Origin: an uncultured Lachnospiraceae bacterium
GTDB lineage: Bacteria; Bacillota; Clostridia; Lachnospirales; Lachnospiraceae
DNA: 52,605 nucleotides
Reading direction: 5' to 3'
Assembly (NCBI GenBank): GCA_900549995.1
Contig: URQQ01000035.1
Span: forward strand, 1 to 52,605
Made by a program: the position numbers and the translations under genes. The notes beneath the pieces are model-generated. The model was not told where the DNA came from and searched no databases. It was given only the letters and a program-made list of their open reading frames with translations. Below, in pieces: positions 32,552 through 42,014 of this stretch (within the stretch, counting starts at the first letter, position 1; every line of letters starts with the position of its first letter).

Positions 32552-33352
32552 CTATCCTTTCACTGAACCAGATGTGATGCCGGACACCAGAAACTTCTGG
32601 CTTACCAGATATACCAGTATCGACGGCAGTGCCAGCATGATCATGACTGCGTAAATCCTGGCTACATCTACCGGGCTCTGATATGTACTTGACATAAAGT
32701 ACTGAGCCGCCAGGGTCACCGGATAATTTTCCTCACTCCGCATAACAAGGAGAGGAACCAGATAATCATTCCATGAATAGATAAAAGTCAAAATGAGCAC
32801 ATTGGCCACCATCGGGACGCTTAGAGGTATCATAAACTGGCGCCAGATACAAAAACTTGATCCACCATCAATCCGCACACTCTCCAGCAGTTCATCCGGA
32901 ATCGTATCAAAATAATTTTTCAGCATCAGCAGCATCATCGGTGCATTAAATGCAATCAAAGGGATGATCACACCCAAATGCGTATCCAGCATTCCCAGGT
33001 TCTTAATGGTAGCAAACAACGGGCTTGTTACCGCCGCCACAGGAACTGCCAGACATGCCAGCATGGCTCCGTAAATAATTTTCTGACCTTTAAAATGCAT
33101 TTTGGAAAACGCAAAGGCCGCTAGGGCAGTAATTACTGTCACCGTAACAGCCGTCACCGCTCCAATAATCAGACTGTTGGAAATAACACGAAAATAATTT
33201 ATTTTCTCATAATTTAAAACATAAGCATAATTCCCAAACCCATTAATCGTAAAGGATTTCGTCAAAGCAATGATCAGCGGCAGAATCCAGATAAGGGCAA
33301 AGAATATCAGGACTGCATATGTAGGCAAAACTGATTTTACTTTCTTTTTCAA
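32552..33352 (-). CDS. carbohydrate ABC transporter permease, MalG type (module A)
   Basis: A 266-residue permease with six spans and the EAA loop LLESVRIDGGSSFCIWRQFMIPLSVP (about 158-183) that contacts the ATPase; the C-terminus GITSGSVKG is standard for this CUT1 subfamily. The start is TTG at 33352, supported by AAAGGAGG 9 nt upstream and by the 4-nt spacing to the MalF-type gene; no ATG with a ribosome-binding site is available. It forms the channel with the MalF-type partner. Confidence 0.92.
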   Translation of the reverse strand: MKKKVKSVLPTYAVLIFFALIWILPLIIALTKSFTINGFGNYAYVLNYEKINYFRVISNSLIIGAVTAVTVTVITALAAFAFSKMHFKGQKIIYGAMLACLAVPVAAVTSPLFATIKNLGMLDTHLGVIIPLIAFNAPMMLLMLKNYFDTIPDELLESVRIDGGSSFCIWRQFMIPLSVPMVANVLILTFIYSWNDYLVPLLVMRSEENYPVTLAAQYFMSSTYQSPVDVARIYAVMIMLALPSILVYLVSQKFLVSGITSGSVKG

Positions 33353-33356
33353 TTCC

Positions 33357-34232
33357 CTAATCCTCCTTTCCCAATTTAATCTGCAAGAATGACATGATCA
33401 TAGCAATAATCAGAATGGCAACCCCAATGGATGCTGCACCTCCCGCGTTAAAATCATTGAATGCCTTCTCATACAGATACGTGTTCATAACTGTTGTTGC
33501 TCTTCCCGGACCGCCTCCTGTCAACAGCTTGACTAGATCGAACGTCTTCAGGGATCCCACAATACCAAGAATAACCAATACATTAGTAGTTCCCTTCAGC
33601 ATGGGGAATGTCACCGAAAATGTGGTCCTCCAAAATCCTGCCCCGTCAATCTTGGCCGCCTCATAGACATCATCCGGAAGAGCCATCAGTCCTGCATAAT
33701 AGGTAATCATGGAAAATCCCATCCACTGAAAAATATTGACTACAATGACCGAAATCAGGGCTATTTTAGGATCCCCCAGCCAGCTCTGTGCCAGTCCTCC
33801 CAGATGTATTGCCCGCAGAAACTGATTGAGCGTACCGTTGGTCGGATCCATGATGATTTTAAATATAGCCGTAATAATTGACGTAGCCATTGCAATTGGC
33901 AGAAAATAAATAGCCTTAAAGACATTTGAAGCAAATAATTTTCTTTTCAGAAAAACCGCCAGTATAAAGCCCAGAAAAGCCTGGATGAATACTGTTCCTA
34001 CAAAGAAAATAATGTTATTAGTCACAGATTTCCAGAAAACACTGTCTGCCAGCATTTTTGTGTAATTTTTAAGTCCCACGAACTTGAAGCTGTCAGACAT
34101 ACCGTCCCAGTCTGTAAAACTTACAATAGCCGTATCAATAATGCAGTAATACACCAGTGCAAAGGACAGCACCAGCAAGGGCAGGATATACAGATACGCT
34201 ATCTTCTCATTCTTTTTTCCTAGTTTCTTCAT
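33357..34232 (-). CDS. carbohydrate ABC transporter permease, MalF type (module A)
   Basis: A 291-residue CUT1 permease with six spans (first about 11-33) and the EAA loop DVYEAAKIDGAGFWRTTFSVTFPMLKG (about 192-218). Strong TGGAGGTGAAAGG precedes the ATG at 34232. It follows the YesN-type regulator gene by 63 nt and starts the transport part of the operon. Together with the MalG-type partner it should import an oligosaccharide delivered by the lipoprotein at 29313-30638. Confidence 0.92.
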   Translation of the reverse strand: MKKLGKKNEKIAYLYILPLLVLSFALVYYCIIDTAIVSFTDWDGMSDSFKFVGLKNYTKMLADSVFWKSVTNNIIFFVGTVFIQAFLGFILAVFLKRKLFASNVFKAIYFLPIAMATSIITAIFKIIMDPTNGTLNQFLRAIHLGGLAQSWLGDPKIALISVIVVNIFQWMGFSMITYYAGLMALPDDVYEAAKIDGAGFWRTTFSVTFPMLKGTTNVLVILGIVGSLKTFDLVKLLTGGGPGRATTVMNTYLYEKAFNDFNAGGAASIGVAILIIAMIMSFLQIKLGKED

Positions 34233-34295
34233 TTACCTTTCACCTCCATAAACCAAAGTATAAAGGCAAAAGGGAGCAAAAAAGACAACATATTT

Positions 34296-35858
34296 TTAGC
34301 TATTACTCTGATTTTTTGCTGTGAATTCACTGGGTGTCATACCCTCTATCTCCTTAAAGACTTTGAAGAAATAGTTGTAATTCCGAAATCCGGACATTTC
34401 CACAATCTCTTTCATGGACGTGTCACCACGGATCAAGAGACTTTTTGCCTGATTCACTCTCTGATGGTTTAAAAACTCCACAAACCGCATCCCTGTCTCT
34501 TTTTTAAATTCCCTGCTCAGATAGGTATAGCTGCTGTCCACCAGCTCTGCGCACTTCTCCAGAGAGATATCACTTGCGATGTTCTGCCCTATATATTCAA
34601 TGATCTGCCCCACCGGCGCGGAATACTGCTGCTTCCTTTCGGACCGGAACGCCTGGATGCTCCGGTGTAATTGTTCCAGTATCTCACTTCGGAACTGCTC
34701 ATATTCCTCAAACTCCCTCATGATTGACAGCGTGCCCTGTTTGTCTTTTTCTTCCAGAAGTCCCCCCTTCTGCAGTAAATTCAGAATTGTCCCGCAGCTT
34801 TGAAAAACACGATCCCAGGTAAAACGTTTCTGCTCCATGAAACCCAGCATGTCGTATATGGTGTCGAGAGATCTGTCCATATGGTTTGACAGTTCAAACT
34901 CCAGTTGTTCCCACAGTTTTCCCGGTATTTCTCCATTATAATATGTGATTCCTTTCGCTACAGCAAAAGAAAGAATCCGGTTCCCACCCAGATACAATTT
35001 ATCCGTCAGCAGCCTTTCCATCTTTATCGCTTCTGAGACCGCGCTCTTCAGATTTCCATGAATCTCACCATTAATAATCGTGACGGTGGTGTCCAGCATT
35101 CTTATGATCTGCCTCTGCAGGCGGTCTACCAGATTACTTTGGGAGTTGATCATATAAAGCATACTGCGTTCTTCTTTGAAGGAAAGAAGGAGAATCATAT
35201 GGTTCTTCTTTGTCATATAAATCAAATAAGGATATTTATCCGCCAGAATCTGTCCCAGCATATCAAGAACCGCTTTACATATATCCTGCTTGTACTCAGA
35301 CGGATTGACTCCCTTATGCAGTTTAAAATCAGGACTTATAGCTATCGGCACAATATTCTGACAGCTGAAATCAACTTTCCCATCATCTACCAGTGTCTGA
35401 ATTTTTTCCGACGAGAAATCCGATTCTTCATAGATACAGTACCCCTTTTTCCGGTAGGTTTCCTCTCCCTCCGGCACAATGCGGTATCTGTCCCGTACCT
35501 GATCCAGCACCCTGAGAAGCGATTTCTTTGTAAGCTCATGTTTCAGCAGATAGTTAGCCGCCCCATTGATCAGACTCCCCCTGACATAATTGAAATCATC
35601 ATATCCGCTGATGGCAATGATGGGAAGATATTCGTCAATGATATGGACACTCCTCATCAGTTCCACTCCGTTTATCTCAGGCATCTGCATGTCACAGAGC
35701 AGGATGTCAGTTTTATTCTTCCGCAGCCATTCCAGTACAGTCTTTCCATTTGCAAAATCGGCAGCCACTTCATAGGTGCCGCTGTCTTCCAGATATTTTT
35801 TTATGGTGTTCCGCGCAGTCAGTTCATCATCCACCAATACAATCTTTATTTTTGCCAT
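34296..35858 (-). CDS. YesN-type response regulator with AraC output (module A)
   Basis: A 520-residue regulator: receiver domain 3-125 with acidic pair D10/D11 and phospho-acceptor D56 (ILLCDMQMPEINGVEL), a central linker of about 280 residues, and two C-terminal helix-turn-helix units of AraC type (about 418-515; SLEKCAELVDSSYTYLSREFKKETG and MKEIVEMSGFRNYNYFFKVFKEIEG). The ATG at 35858 has AAAGGAGG 7 nt upstream, inside the end of the kinase gene (13-nt overlap); a longer frame to 35897 would not use it. It should activate the transport and hydrolase genes downstream when its kinase detects extracellular sugar. Confidence 0.92.
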   Translation of the reverse strand: MAKIKIVLVDDELTARNTIKKYLEDSGTYEVAADFANGKTVLEWLRKNKTDILLCDMQMPEINGVELMRSVHIIDEYLPIIAISGYDDFNYVRGSLINGAANYLLKHELTKKSLLRVLDQVRDRYRIVPEGEETYRKKGYCIYEESDFSSEKIQTLVDDGKVDFSCQNIVPIAISPDFKLHKGVNPSEYKQDICKAVLDMLGQILADKYPYLIYMTKKNHMILLLSFKEERSMLYMINSQSNLVDRLQRQIIRMLDTTVTIINGEIHGNLKSAVSEAIKMERLLTDKLYLGGNRILSFAVAKGITYYNGEIPGKLWEQLEFELSNHMDRSLDTIYDMLGFMEQKRFTWDRVFQSCGTILNLLQKGGLLEEKDKQGTLSIMREFEEYEQFRSEILEQLHRSIQAFRSERKQQYSAPVGQIIEYIGQNIASDISLEKCAELVDSSYTYLSREFKKETGMRFVEFLNHQRVNQAKSLLIRGDTSMKEIVEMSGFRNYNYFFKVFKEIEGMTPSEFTAKNQSNS

Positions 35859-37576
35859 TGGGTATCCTCCTTTATCACAGGCAGAGTCAAAATACATCTG
35901 GTATACTTTCCTCTCTCACTCTCATAATCCAGTCCATATGGTTCCCCAAAATATAATCGGATCCTCTGGTTGACATTCACAACCCCGATTCCATTAAATG
36001 ACCTGTTTTTCTGTCTCCCCTTTTTCAGAATATCTTCCGCTTTTTCCATAGAGATCCCCTCCCCGTTGTCCTCCACCGCAATTTTTAAATCATTCTCCTG
36101 TATCTTTGCTGAGATCACAATCCGCCCCTGTCTGGACAGATCCTCCGGCATCCCATGATAAATCGCATTTTCTACAATAGGCTGCAGGATGAATCTCGGA
36201 ATAAACAGTGACAGGGTGTGTTCATCCACCTCTTTTTCCAGCACAAAATCATAACTTCCGCTGTACTCCATAATCGTCAGGTAATTATCCACGTATTCCA
36301 GTTCATTCCTAAGATAGATAAATTCTTTGTCCTGATGCATAACGTTCTGCAGAAGTGCATTCAGGGAATTCACTAAAGGAATAATATTATCTGCATGCTG
36401 TATTTTCGCCATCCATACTACATTGTTCATTACATTTGAGACAAAGTGAGGGTTGATCTGGGCCTGCAGAAATGCCATCTCATTGCGCCTCTTTTCCCGT
36501 TCCTCCTCTGTTACCCGGTCCCTCAGTTCCCGGATACGAAGTACCATATGATTAAACGTCCTCCCCATCTGGCCAATCTCGTCCTCCTCTTTCACTTCAT
36601 AGCAGACTGTCAAATCTCCCGTGGACACGCATTTCATTTTACTGCTTAAAACGCTGATTTCCGTTGTCATTCTGGATATTAAAACTGCAGATCCCAGCAA
36701 CGCCAGGAAAATGACTGCCGCAGTAATAACAGCACTCATGACAGCTGCCCGGTGGATGTCCGCTGTATAAAATTCTGACGGGATTGCCATACGGAAGGTC
36801 CATCCCACGCTCTGTGCCTGATAGGTATTTTTTGCATAGCCATTTTCCATAGAATCAATTTCAAATGCTTTGCTCTCATCATTTGAAAAAATAATAGAGT
36901 CCTGCTCATTGACCACCTGAAAAAAACTTCCTTCCGGAAGATTGGAAGAAAACATCTGTTCAATAACCCCATAGTCAAAATATAGAATGACATATCCCAT
37001 GATCTTTCCCTTATCATCAACAATTCCCCGGACTGCCGGCAACACATAATCGCTGGAAACTGTAGATTTGAGCCCTTCAAGATGGAGGGGCTCCATCATT
37101 ACCATAGAATATTTAAGCTTCTCCTGATCCAGCTTTGTAATGTCATCATAAAGTTTCTGTTTATCCTGAATAATATAATTCGTAGAAAACACACACTCTT
37201 TATTGGCTGCAACGGCCATACCCGAAATATAATATTTATATCCGTTCAACCCCTTGATATAATCCATGATCGTCCTGCGGTTGTTCAGATATGTCTGGTT
37301 CCACTGACCTTCCAGGCTGATTTCCTCATTATTTAGCCGGGTTACAGGCTGAATGATGTTTGTCTCGTTCGTGGCAACCAATGTTGTCATGTAGGAGGTG
37401 TCTGTCAGCAGATACTCAAACGCATGATAGGCATCCCTCATCGCACTTTCGGACACATTTTTCAGGTAGGTATTCGATAATCTGGAACTGGTGTGATACC
37501 AAATACCCGTGATTATAATTCCTATAAACAGCAATGTTGCTACCCAGGTAAGCAATATCTTATTTCTGATTTTCAT
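35846..37576 (-). CDS. YesM-type sensor histidine kinase (module A)
   Basis: A 576-residue membrane kinase with spans at about 9-27 and 279-300 enclosing a large extracytoplasmic dCache-like sensor (30-275). HAMP (about 300-352), a His_kinase domain with LQAQINPHFVSN (H377) and an HATPase domain with VENAIYHG and DNGEGIS follow. This is the two-component partner of the YesN regulator overlapping its end. Strong GAGGAGGG lies upstream of the ATG at 37576; a TATAAT (37607-37612, minus strand) suggests the operon promoter but the -35 is poor. It probably senses a plant-glycan oligosaccharide outside the cell. Confidence 0.92.
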   Translation of the reverse strand: MKIRNKILLTWVATLLFIGIIITGIWYHTSSRLSNTYLKNVSESAMRDAYHAFEYLLTDTSYMTTLVATNETNIIQPVTRLNNEEISLEGQWNQTYLNNRRTIMDYIKGLNGYKYYISGMAVAANKECVFSTNYIIQDKQKLYDDITKLDQEKLKYSMVMMEPLHLEGLKSTVSSDYVLPAVRGIVDDKGKIMGYVILYFDYGVIEQMFSSNLPEGSFFQVVNEQDSIIFSNDESKAFEIDSMENGYAKNTYQAQSVGWTFRMAIPSEFYTADIHRAAVMSAVITAAVIFLALLGSAVLISRMTTEISVLSSKMKCVSTGDLTVCYEVKEEDEIGQMGRTFNHMVLRIRELRDRVTEEEREKRRNEMAFLQAQINPHFVSNVMNNVVWMAKIQHADNIIPLVNSLNALLQNVMHQDKEFIYLRNELEYVDNYLTIMEYSGSYDFVLEKEVDEHTLSLFIPRFILQPIVENAIYHGMPEDLSRQGRIVISAKIQENDLKIAVEDNGEGISMEKAEDILKKGRQKNRSFNGIGVVNVNQRIRLYFGEPYGLDYESERGKYTRCILTLPVIKEDTQWQK

Positions 37577-37722
37577 GTTGCACCCTCCTCATGAACACTT
37601 TTTTTCATTATAACTGAATTTCTGCAAATATTTTATATAAATCTTTGCGAATTACTATTATTTTTTGCCATATACATAAAAGCTACAGACGTTTTTTAAA
37701 TATTCTATTATCCAAGTAAAAA

Positions 37723-37751
37723 GACTCCCTGCAGACCACTGACAGGGAGTC
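37723..37751 (-). terminator. terminator of module B
   Basis: GACTCCCTG (37723-37731) pairs perfectly with CAGGGAGTC (37743-37751). On the minus strand TTTTTAC follows. It ends the operon whose last gene stops at 37864, before module A begins at 37576. Confidence 0.85.
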
Positions 37752-37863
37752 ACATATAACGTATCTATAATTCTTAATTTGCGAGATAAACACCCCAGTT
37801 TATGAGGCAACTATTTATAAACTGAGTATACTTTTCTTCAAAAAATTTCATGCATGCCACTGC

Positions 37864-38778
37864 CTAGAATTCAGTGCCATAAAAGGTATCCTTCCACGCT
37901 ATCGTCATTTTTCCATCCATAACTGTGATCGGAAGAATACTGTATCCCGATGTTTTTAAATCTTCAGGCTTCCAATGGTCAAGCATCAGGTAATACTGTT
38001 CCCCACATCGAAAGATAAAGGTGCTTTGTCCGCCAAAAGTAGTGCGGTATCCCGGTCCCTCGCAAGGGTTGTCTATGAGCTTCCACTGCCCCATTAGATT
38101 CCCTGCTTCTGCATACAATGCACTGTTTGGCTCCCATCCTGTGCAGCCAGAAGAAACCATATAGTACATATCTCCATGTTTCATCAGAGCCGGTGCTTCC
38201 CTTTCCTGATCCACAAGAACTGAGACACAGGTTCCGTCAACATCCGTATAATCCTCCGTCAATCTGGAGATAACAAGCGTCTTGTTCCAATTTGAGCTAT
38301 GGACCAGCCACGCCGTATCCCCCTCCTGAAACAAAGTCATATCACGGCTGTCCCGCCGGTTTGGCAGAATCTCCCTCACCATTTCAAACGGTCCTGTGGG
38401 GCTGTCTGATACGGCAACTCCTGCCTTCGCGCAATCATAATTGGCATCATCCAGATGCATCCACATGACATATCTGCCTGTCTTTTCATGATACAGGACT
38501 TTTGGTCTTTCACATACACAATCAGGTCTAAGAAGACTCTCGCCTTCCCTTTCTCCAACCGTCAATGCAAGTCCTTCATAATGCCAGGTCAACAGGTCTT
38601 TAGACGAGTAGCAGGAAATTCCTATCACATCTACCCGCGTAGTTCCCGGCACATTATCTGCACCTTTGTTCTCCCCATACCAGTACCAGATATCACCGCA
38701 CTGCAGTATACATCCTCCATGAGCCTGGATTGGCTTCCCTTCCTCATCATACCACATCTGTCCGTTTTTATTTTCCAT
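37864..38778 (-). CDS. GH43_24-like putative exo-beta-1,3-galactanase (module B)
   Basis: A 304-residue single-domain five-bladed propeller without signal peptide, so cytosolic. QAHGGCILQCGDIWYWYGENK (18-38), CERPKVLYHEKTGRYVMWMH (89-108) and FGGQSTFIF match the GH43 subfamily 24 galactan exo-1,3-beta-galactosidases. Their active site uses a Glu as acid and a Gln as apparent base; candidates are E194 (REAPAL) and Q251 (GGQST), with E36 and E90 as further site residues. The spacing E90-E194-Q251 (104 and 57) resembles that reported for the fungal enzyme (from memory). It is the last gene of module B, 57 nt after the permease, with AGGAG upstream. Substrate: beta-1,3-galactan core of arabinogalactan or host-type glycans (inference). 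Confidence 0.78.
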   Translation of the reverse strand: MENKNGQMWYDEEGKPIQAHGGCILQCGDIWYWYGENKGADNVPGTTRVDVIGISCYSSKDLLTWHYEGLALTVGEREGESLLRPDCVCERPKVLYHEKTGRYVMWMHLDDANYDCAKAGVAVSDSPTGPFEMVREILPNRRDSRDMTLFQEGDTAWLVHSSNWNKTLVISRLTEDYTDVDGTCVSVLVDQEREAPALMKHGDMYYMVSSGCTGWEPNSALYAEAGNLMGQWKLIDNPCEGPGYRTTFGGQSTFIFRCGEQYYLMLDHWKPEDLKTSGYSILPITVMDGKMTIAWKDTFYGTEF

Positions 38779-38835
38779 CTCTTATTCTCCTTTCTCTCTC
38801 TGATTACCAGACGCTCCTGTTTTTAAGGGACGCGC

Positions 38836-39669
38836 CTACCCCTTCACTGCCCCTGCCGCAATCCCAGACAATATATACTTCTGGAAAAAAATATAGATGA
38901 TAATCGTCGGCAGCATGATTACAATAATTCCTGCTGCAAGCGTCTGCCAGGATCCCTGCTGTGCGTTGGCATAATTCATCAGGTAGGTGGTCAGCGTCCG
39001 CAGCCGGTTCGCCGGCATATATAAATAAGGTATGTACATGTCATTGATGATCGTGATGGACTTAATGATCACTACTGTCGCCGTTGCAGGCGCCAGCAAG
39101 GGGAAGATAATCTGTCCGAAAACACGGAAATAACCGCATCCGTCTATCAGAGCACTCTCGTCAAGCGCAGGAGAGAGTGATGAGATAAACTGCCTGTAAA
39201 TATAAAGCTGCATTAAATCTGCTGCAACATAAATAACAATCGGAGCTCCCAGCGTGTTATATAGTCCCAAAGAATTTATAATCTTATATCTTGCAATTTC
39301 TGTCACAAAGGTAGGAATCAGCATCCCAACAAAAAAGAGAGACACAATAACCTTTTTAAACCGGAATTCAAAGCGCTCTATGATATAGGCGGTAATCGTA
39401 CCAAATGAAACATTAAAGATCAGGCTTACCACTAAAATAATTCCTATATTCTTAAACCCAATCAGAAGATATCTGTCGCTGAGCACCTTCTTGAAATTAT
39501 CAAAAGTGACTTCAGTCAGGGGTGGAAGCTTCAAGGGCGAGGTAGTAACCATCTGCCCCTTTGTCTTCAGCGCGGCAAAAAGCGTAAGTATGATTGGGAC
39601 TACAACGACTAATACAGCTGCAATACAGATAACCTGTTTTATCGCACGGTTCCCTATGGATTTTTTCAT
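38836..39669 (-). CDS. carbohydrate ABC transporter permease, MalG type (module B)
   Basis: A 277-residue CUT1 permease with six spans, the EAA loop ALDESALIDGCGYFRVFGQIIFPLLAPA (about 165-192) and the usual end GIAAGAVKG. AGAGGGGGGAAA precedes the ATG at 39669, and the gene follows the MalF-type partner by 2 nt. It forms the channel for the lipoprotein encoded at 40631-41941. Confidence 0.92.
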   Translation of the reverse strand: MKKSIGNRAIKQVICIAAVLVVVVPIILTLFAALKTKGQMVTTSPLKLPPLTEVTFDNFKKVLSDRYLLIGFKNIGIILVVSLIFNVSFGTITAYIIERFEFRFKKVIVSLFFVGMLIPTFVTEIARYKIINSLGLYNTLGAPIVIYVAADLMQLYIYRQFISSLSPALDESALIDGCGYFRVFGQIIFPLLAPATATVVIIKSITIINDMYIPYLYMPANRLRTLTTYLMNYANAQQGSWQTLAAGIIVIMLPTIIIYIFFQKYILSGIAAGAVKG

Positions 39670-39671
39670 GG

Positions 39672-40562
39672 TTATTTCCCCCCTCTGTTTGCAAACGTAT
39701 GTACTAATTTATTTTGAATCAGATAGACGATGACAATTAATACCACCAGTGCCACCGCCATCGTAGCTGCCAGTCCAAAGTTAGAATATTTGAAGGCGGT
39801 ATTGATCGTAAACAATGTAAATGTAGAAGAAGCGAATCCCGGACCGCCCTGCGTCATAACAAATGGGACATCAAAAGCCTGAAGCGCTCCTCTGATATTG
39901 TCAAACAGAATAAAATCTACCATCAGCGCAATGGAAGGAACCTGGATAAACCGGAACATCTGCCAGGCATTGGCTCCATCCATTCGTGCTGCCTCCTGCA
40001 TATCCTGCGGCACGGACTGAAGCGCTGCGAGAAATAAGGTGACATGATATCCTGAGTATTTCCATAGAGATACAAATGCCAGTACAAAATTGACGATTTT
40101 CGGGTCAGAAAGCCAGTTATGGATGAGACCGCCCAATCCCAGACCTTTCAATATACCGTCGAAAGCCCCATTCACTGGTGAAAAGAAATAGGAAAATGCA
40201 TAAGATATTGCCACCCCATTGATAATAAATGGAAGGAAAATCATAAATTTATAAAACTTTGCTCCCCGAAACTTTGTATTCAGCAAAACCGCAAAAGCAA
40301 GTTCAACTGGAATCATTACCAAATGTGCGAAAAAATACACTGCGTTGTTCCGAAGTGACATCCATAAATCTTTGTTGTGGAACATATCTATATAGTTCTT
40401 AACACCAATAAAATTGCTGGACGGTGACCATCCATCCCAATCCGTAAAGCTCATTCTAAACAAATTAATCCCTGGCAGCAAAACAAACGCCAGCAGTAAC
40501 AGTGTTGGTACCAAAAGGGATATGGTAATAAATCTTCTTTTCCTTTTTGCTAAACTATTCAT
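39672..40562 (-). CDS. carbohydrate ABC transporter permease, MalF type (module B)
   Basis: A 296-residue CUT1 permease with six spans (first about 11-33) and EAA loop DMQEAARMDGANAWQMFRFIQVPSIA (about 192-217). The ATG at 40562 has AAGGAG 8 nt upstream; an open frame to 40667 runs back through an inter-gene hairpin and the end of the binding-protein gene and is not used. A perfect 11-bp hairpin separates it from the upstream binding-protein gene. Confidence 0.92.
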   Translation of the reverse strand: MNSLAKRKRRFITISLLVPTLLLLAFVLLPGINLFRMSFTDWDGWSPSSNFIGVKNYIDMFHNKDLWMSLRNNAVYFFAHLVMIPVELAFAVLLNTKFRGAKFYKFMIFLPFIINGVAISYAFSYFFSPVNGAFDGILKGLGLGGLIHNWLSDPKIVNFVLAFVSLWKYSGYHVTLFLAALQSVPQDMQEAARMDGANAWQMFRFIQVPSIALMVDFILFDNIRGALQAFDVPFVMTQGGPGFASSTFTLFTINTAFKYSNFGLAATMAVALVVLIVIVYLIQNKLVHTFANRGGK

Positions 40563-40585
40563 GTGGACACTCCTTATAAATGTAC

Positions 40586-40625
40586 AGGACTGCTGCCGGC
40601 AGTTTTCTATACCCGCAGCAGTCCT
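40586..40625 (-). other. intra-operon hairpin between binding protein and permease genes
   Basis: AGGACTGCTGC (40586-40596) pairs perfectly with GCAGCAGTCCT (40615-40625), with no T-run after it on the minus strand. Such stems after binding-protein genes commonly protect the upstream mRNA and raise the ratio of binding protein to permeases. Confidence 0.7.
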
Positions 40626-40630
40626 GCCTG

Positions 40631-41941
40631 CTATTTTATGTTTAGTGAACTTCTTGCTTTCGTCCATTTCTGATCCAGTTCAGATAACCTCTGATCCAGA
40701 TCAAAACCATCTGTGAACATTTCAGCACCTAGCTTTTTATAGTCAAATGCAACCTCATTCTGGATCGCCTGAAAATCATCACCGCCGCCATCATACATAA
40801 CCTCCGTTAATTCTGGCTGCAATTCATCTGCTTCTTTTAAAACAGGATCTTTTTCCTTCGGGCTGTTTTTCATGGTAGACGCATCAGTCACATAATTGAT
40901 AAACCCGTCATACCAGTCCTCGCTCATAAACCACTCCACAAAGGCTTTTGCCAGTTCAGGATTCTTGCTGTGTGTAGTCACACCCAAGAAGCCGTCACCC
41001 TGCACAACATAATTAAATGGGTCTTCTTTTGTATCACGGAAAGGCAAGTAAAAGGTACCCAGATCATCCGTGCTGTCAGCTCCGTCATTGATATTTGTCA
41101 AACACCATGCACCTGATACGATCATACCAGCTTGTTTCTGTGCAAAAAGGGATGCTGCCTGATCCTGTCCAATTCCCAAAGGATCTTTTCCAAAAACTCC
41201 TGAAGTGAACAGATCATTGATCTTATGATAAGCCGTGTTGATATCCGTACCATTTTCAAATGGAGTGTCTGTTTTTGCCATATCATTCCAGTTCTGTCCA
41301 TTGCCGCCCTGTGCTGCCGGCATAAATTCCATGAACGAATAATCCGGCCATTCATCCTTTGCTCCCATAGCTATGGCCATATAATCCGGGTTCTCAGTCC
41401 CGAAGTGTTCCTGCAGCTTTGCCGCCGCTTCTTTGTATTCCTCCCAGGTTTCCGGTATCTCGGTGATTCCCGCTTCCTCAAACTGGTCTTTCCAGTAGTA
41501 AACGTAATCCCCTCCCACTACAGTAGGAACCCCAAGGATTTTACCATCCACCGCATATCCTTCTGCGTATTCATTGTTCTTTGTGGCCTCAAGGTCTGAC
41601 AAATCAACCATGTAATCTTTGAACCTGGAAAGTGTAAAGGTCTTATTCACCATCACATCCGGAAGCTGGTTTGCTGATGCCCGCATCTTCATTGCGTTCC
41701 AATATTCAGAATCATCTTTGATCTTTTCCACCTCAATGTTTGCATCCGGATATTTCTCCTGGAACTTTCCGACCATATCATTCTCATCGATATATGTCAT
41801 CAAGTTATTGTCATAGATTGCGAATACCAATTCTCCGCTTAATCCATCCCCATCGGACGAAGAATCTCCCTTGCTTCCGCATGCACCCAATCCCATAGTC
41901 ATTGCTGCGCACAATAATGCCGCTAAAATTTTTCTTTTCAT
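40631..41941 (-). CDS. sugar ABC transporter substrate-binding lipoprotein (module B)
   Basis: A 436-residue extracellular lipoprotein with signal MKRKILAALLCAAMTMGLGAC (lipid on C21), a Ser/Gly/Asp linker and a family 1 solute-binding fold (GELVFAIYDNNLMTYIDENDMVGKFQEKYPDANIEVEKI). The ATG at 41941 is preferred to one 6 nt upstream because GGAGG lies directly against the latter. It is the first transport gene of module B. As in module A, no ATPase is encoded nearby. Divergence from the module A lipoprotein suggests a different oligosaccharide ligand. Confidence 0.9.
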   Translation of the reverse strand: MKRKILAALLCAAMTMGLGACGSKGDSSSDGDGLSGELVFAIYDNNLMTYIDENDMVGKFQEKYPDANIEVEKIKDDSEYWNAMKMRASANQLPDVMVNKTFTLSRFKDYMVDLSDLEATKNNEYAEGYAVDGKILGVPTVVGGDYVYYWKDQFEEAGITEIPETWEEYKEAAAKLQEHFGTENPDYMAIAMGAKDEWPDYSFMEFMPAAQGGNGQNWNDMAKTDTPFENGTDINTAYHKINDLFTSGVFGKDPLGIGQDQAASLFAQKQAGMIVSGAWCLTNINDGADSTDDLGTFYLPFRDTKEDPFNYVVQGDGFLGVTTHSKNPELAKAFVEWFMSEDWYDGFINYVTDASTMKNSPKEKDPVLKEADELQPELTEVMYDGGGDDFQAIQNEVAFDYKKLGAEMFTDGFDLDQRLSELDQKWTKARSSLNIK

Positions 41942-42014
41942 AACCATCCTCCATTTCTTTCATTTGTTGATGTTATATTAACAAATGGAAAAAAACATAT
42001 CCATGAAGTTAAGT

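Noticed and set aside
35058..35927. 289-codon plus-strand frame
   Set aside because: Entirely antisense to the YesN/YesM genes, which have clear domains and start sites; a shadow frame.
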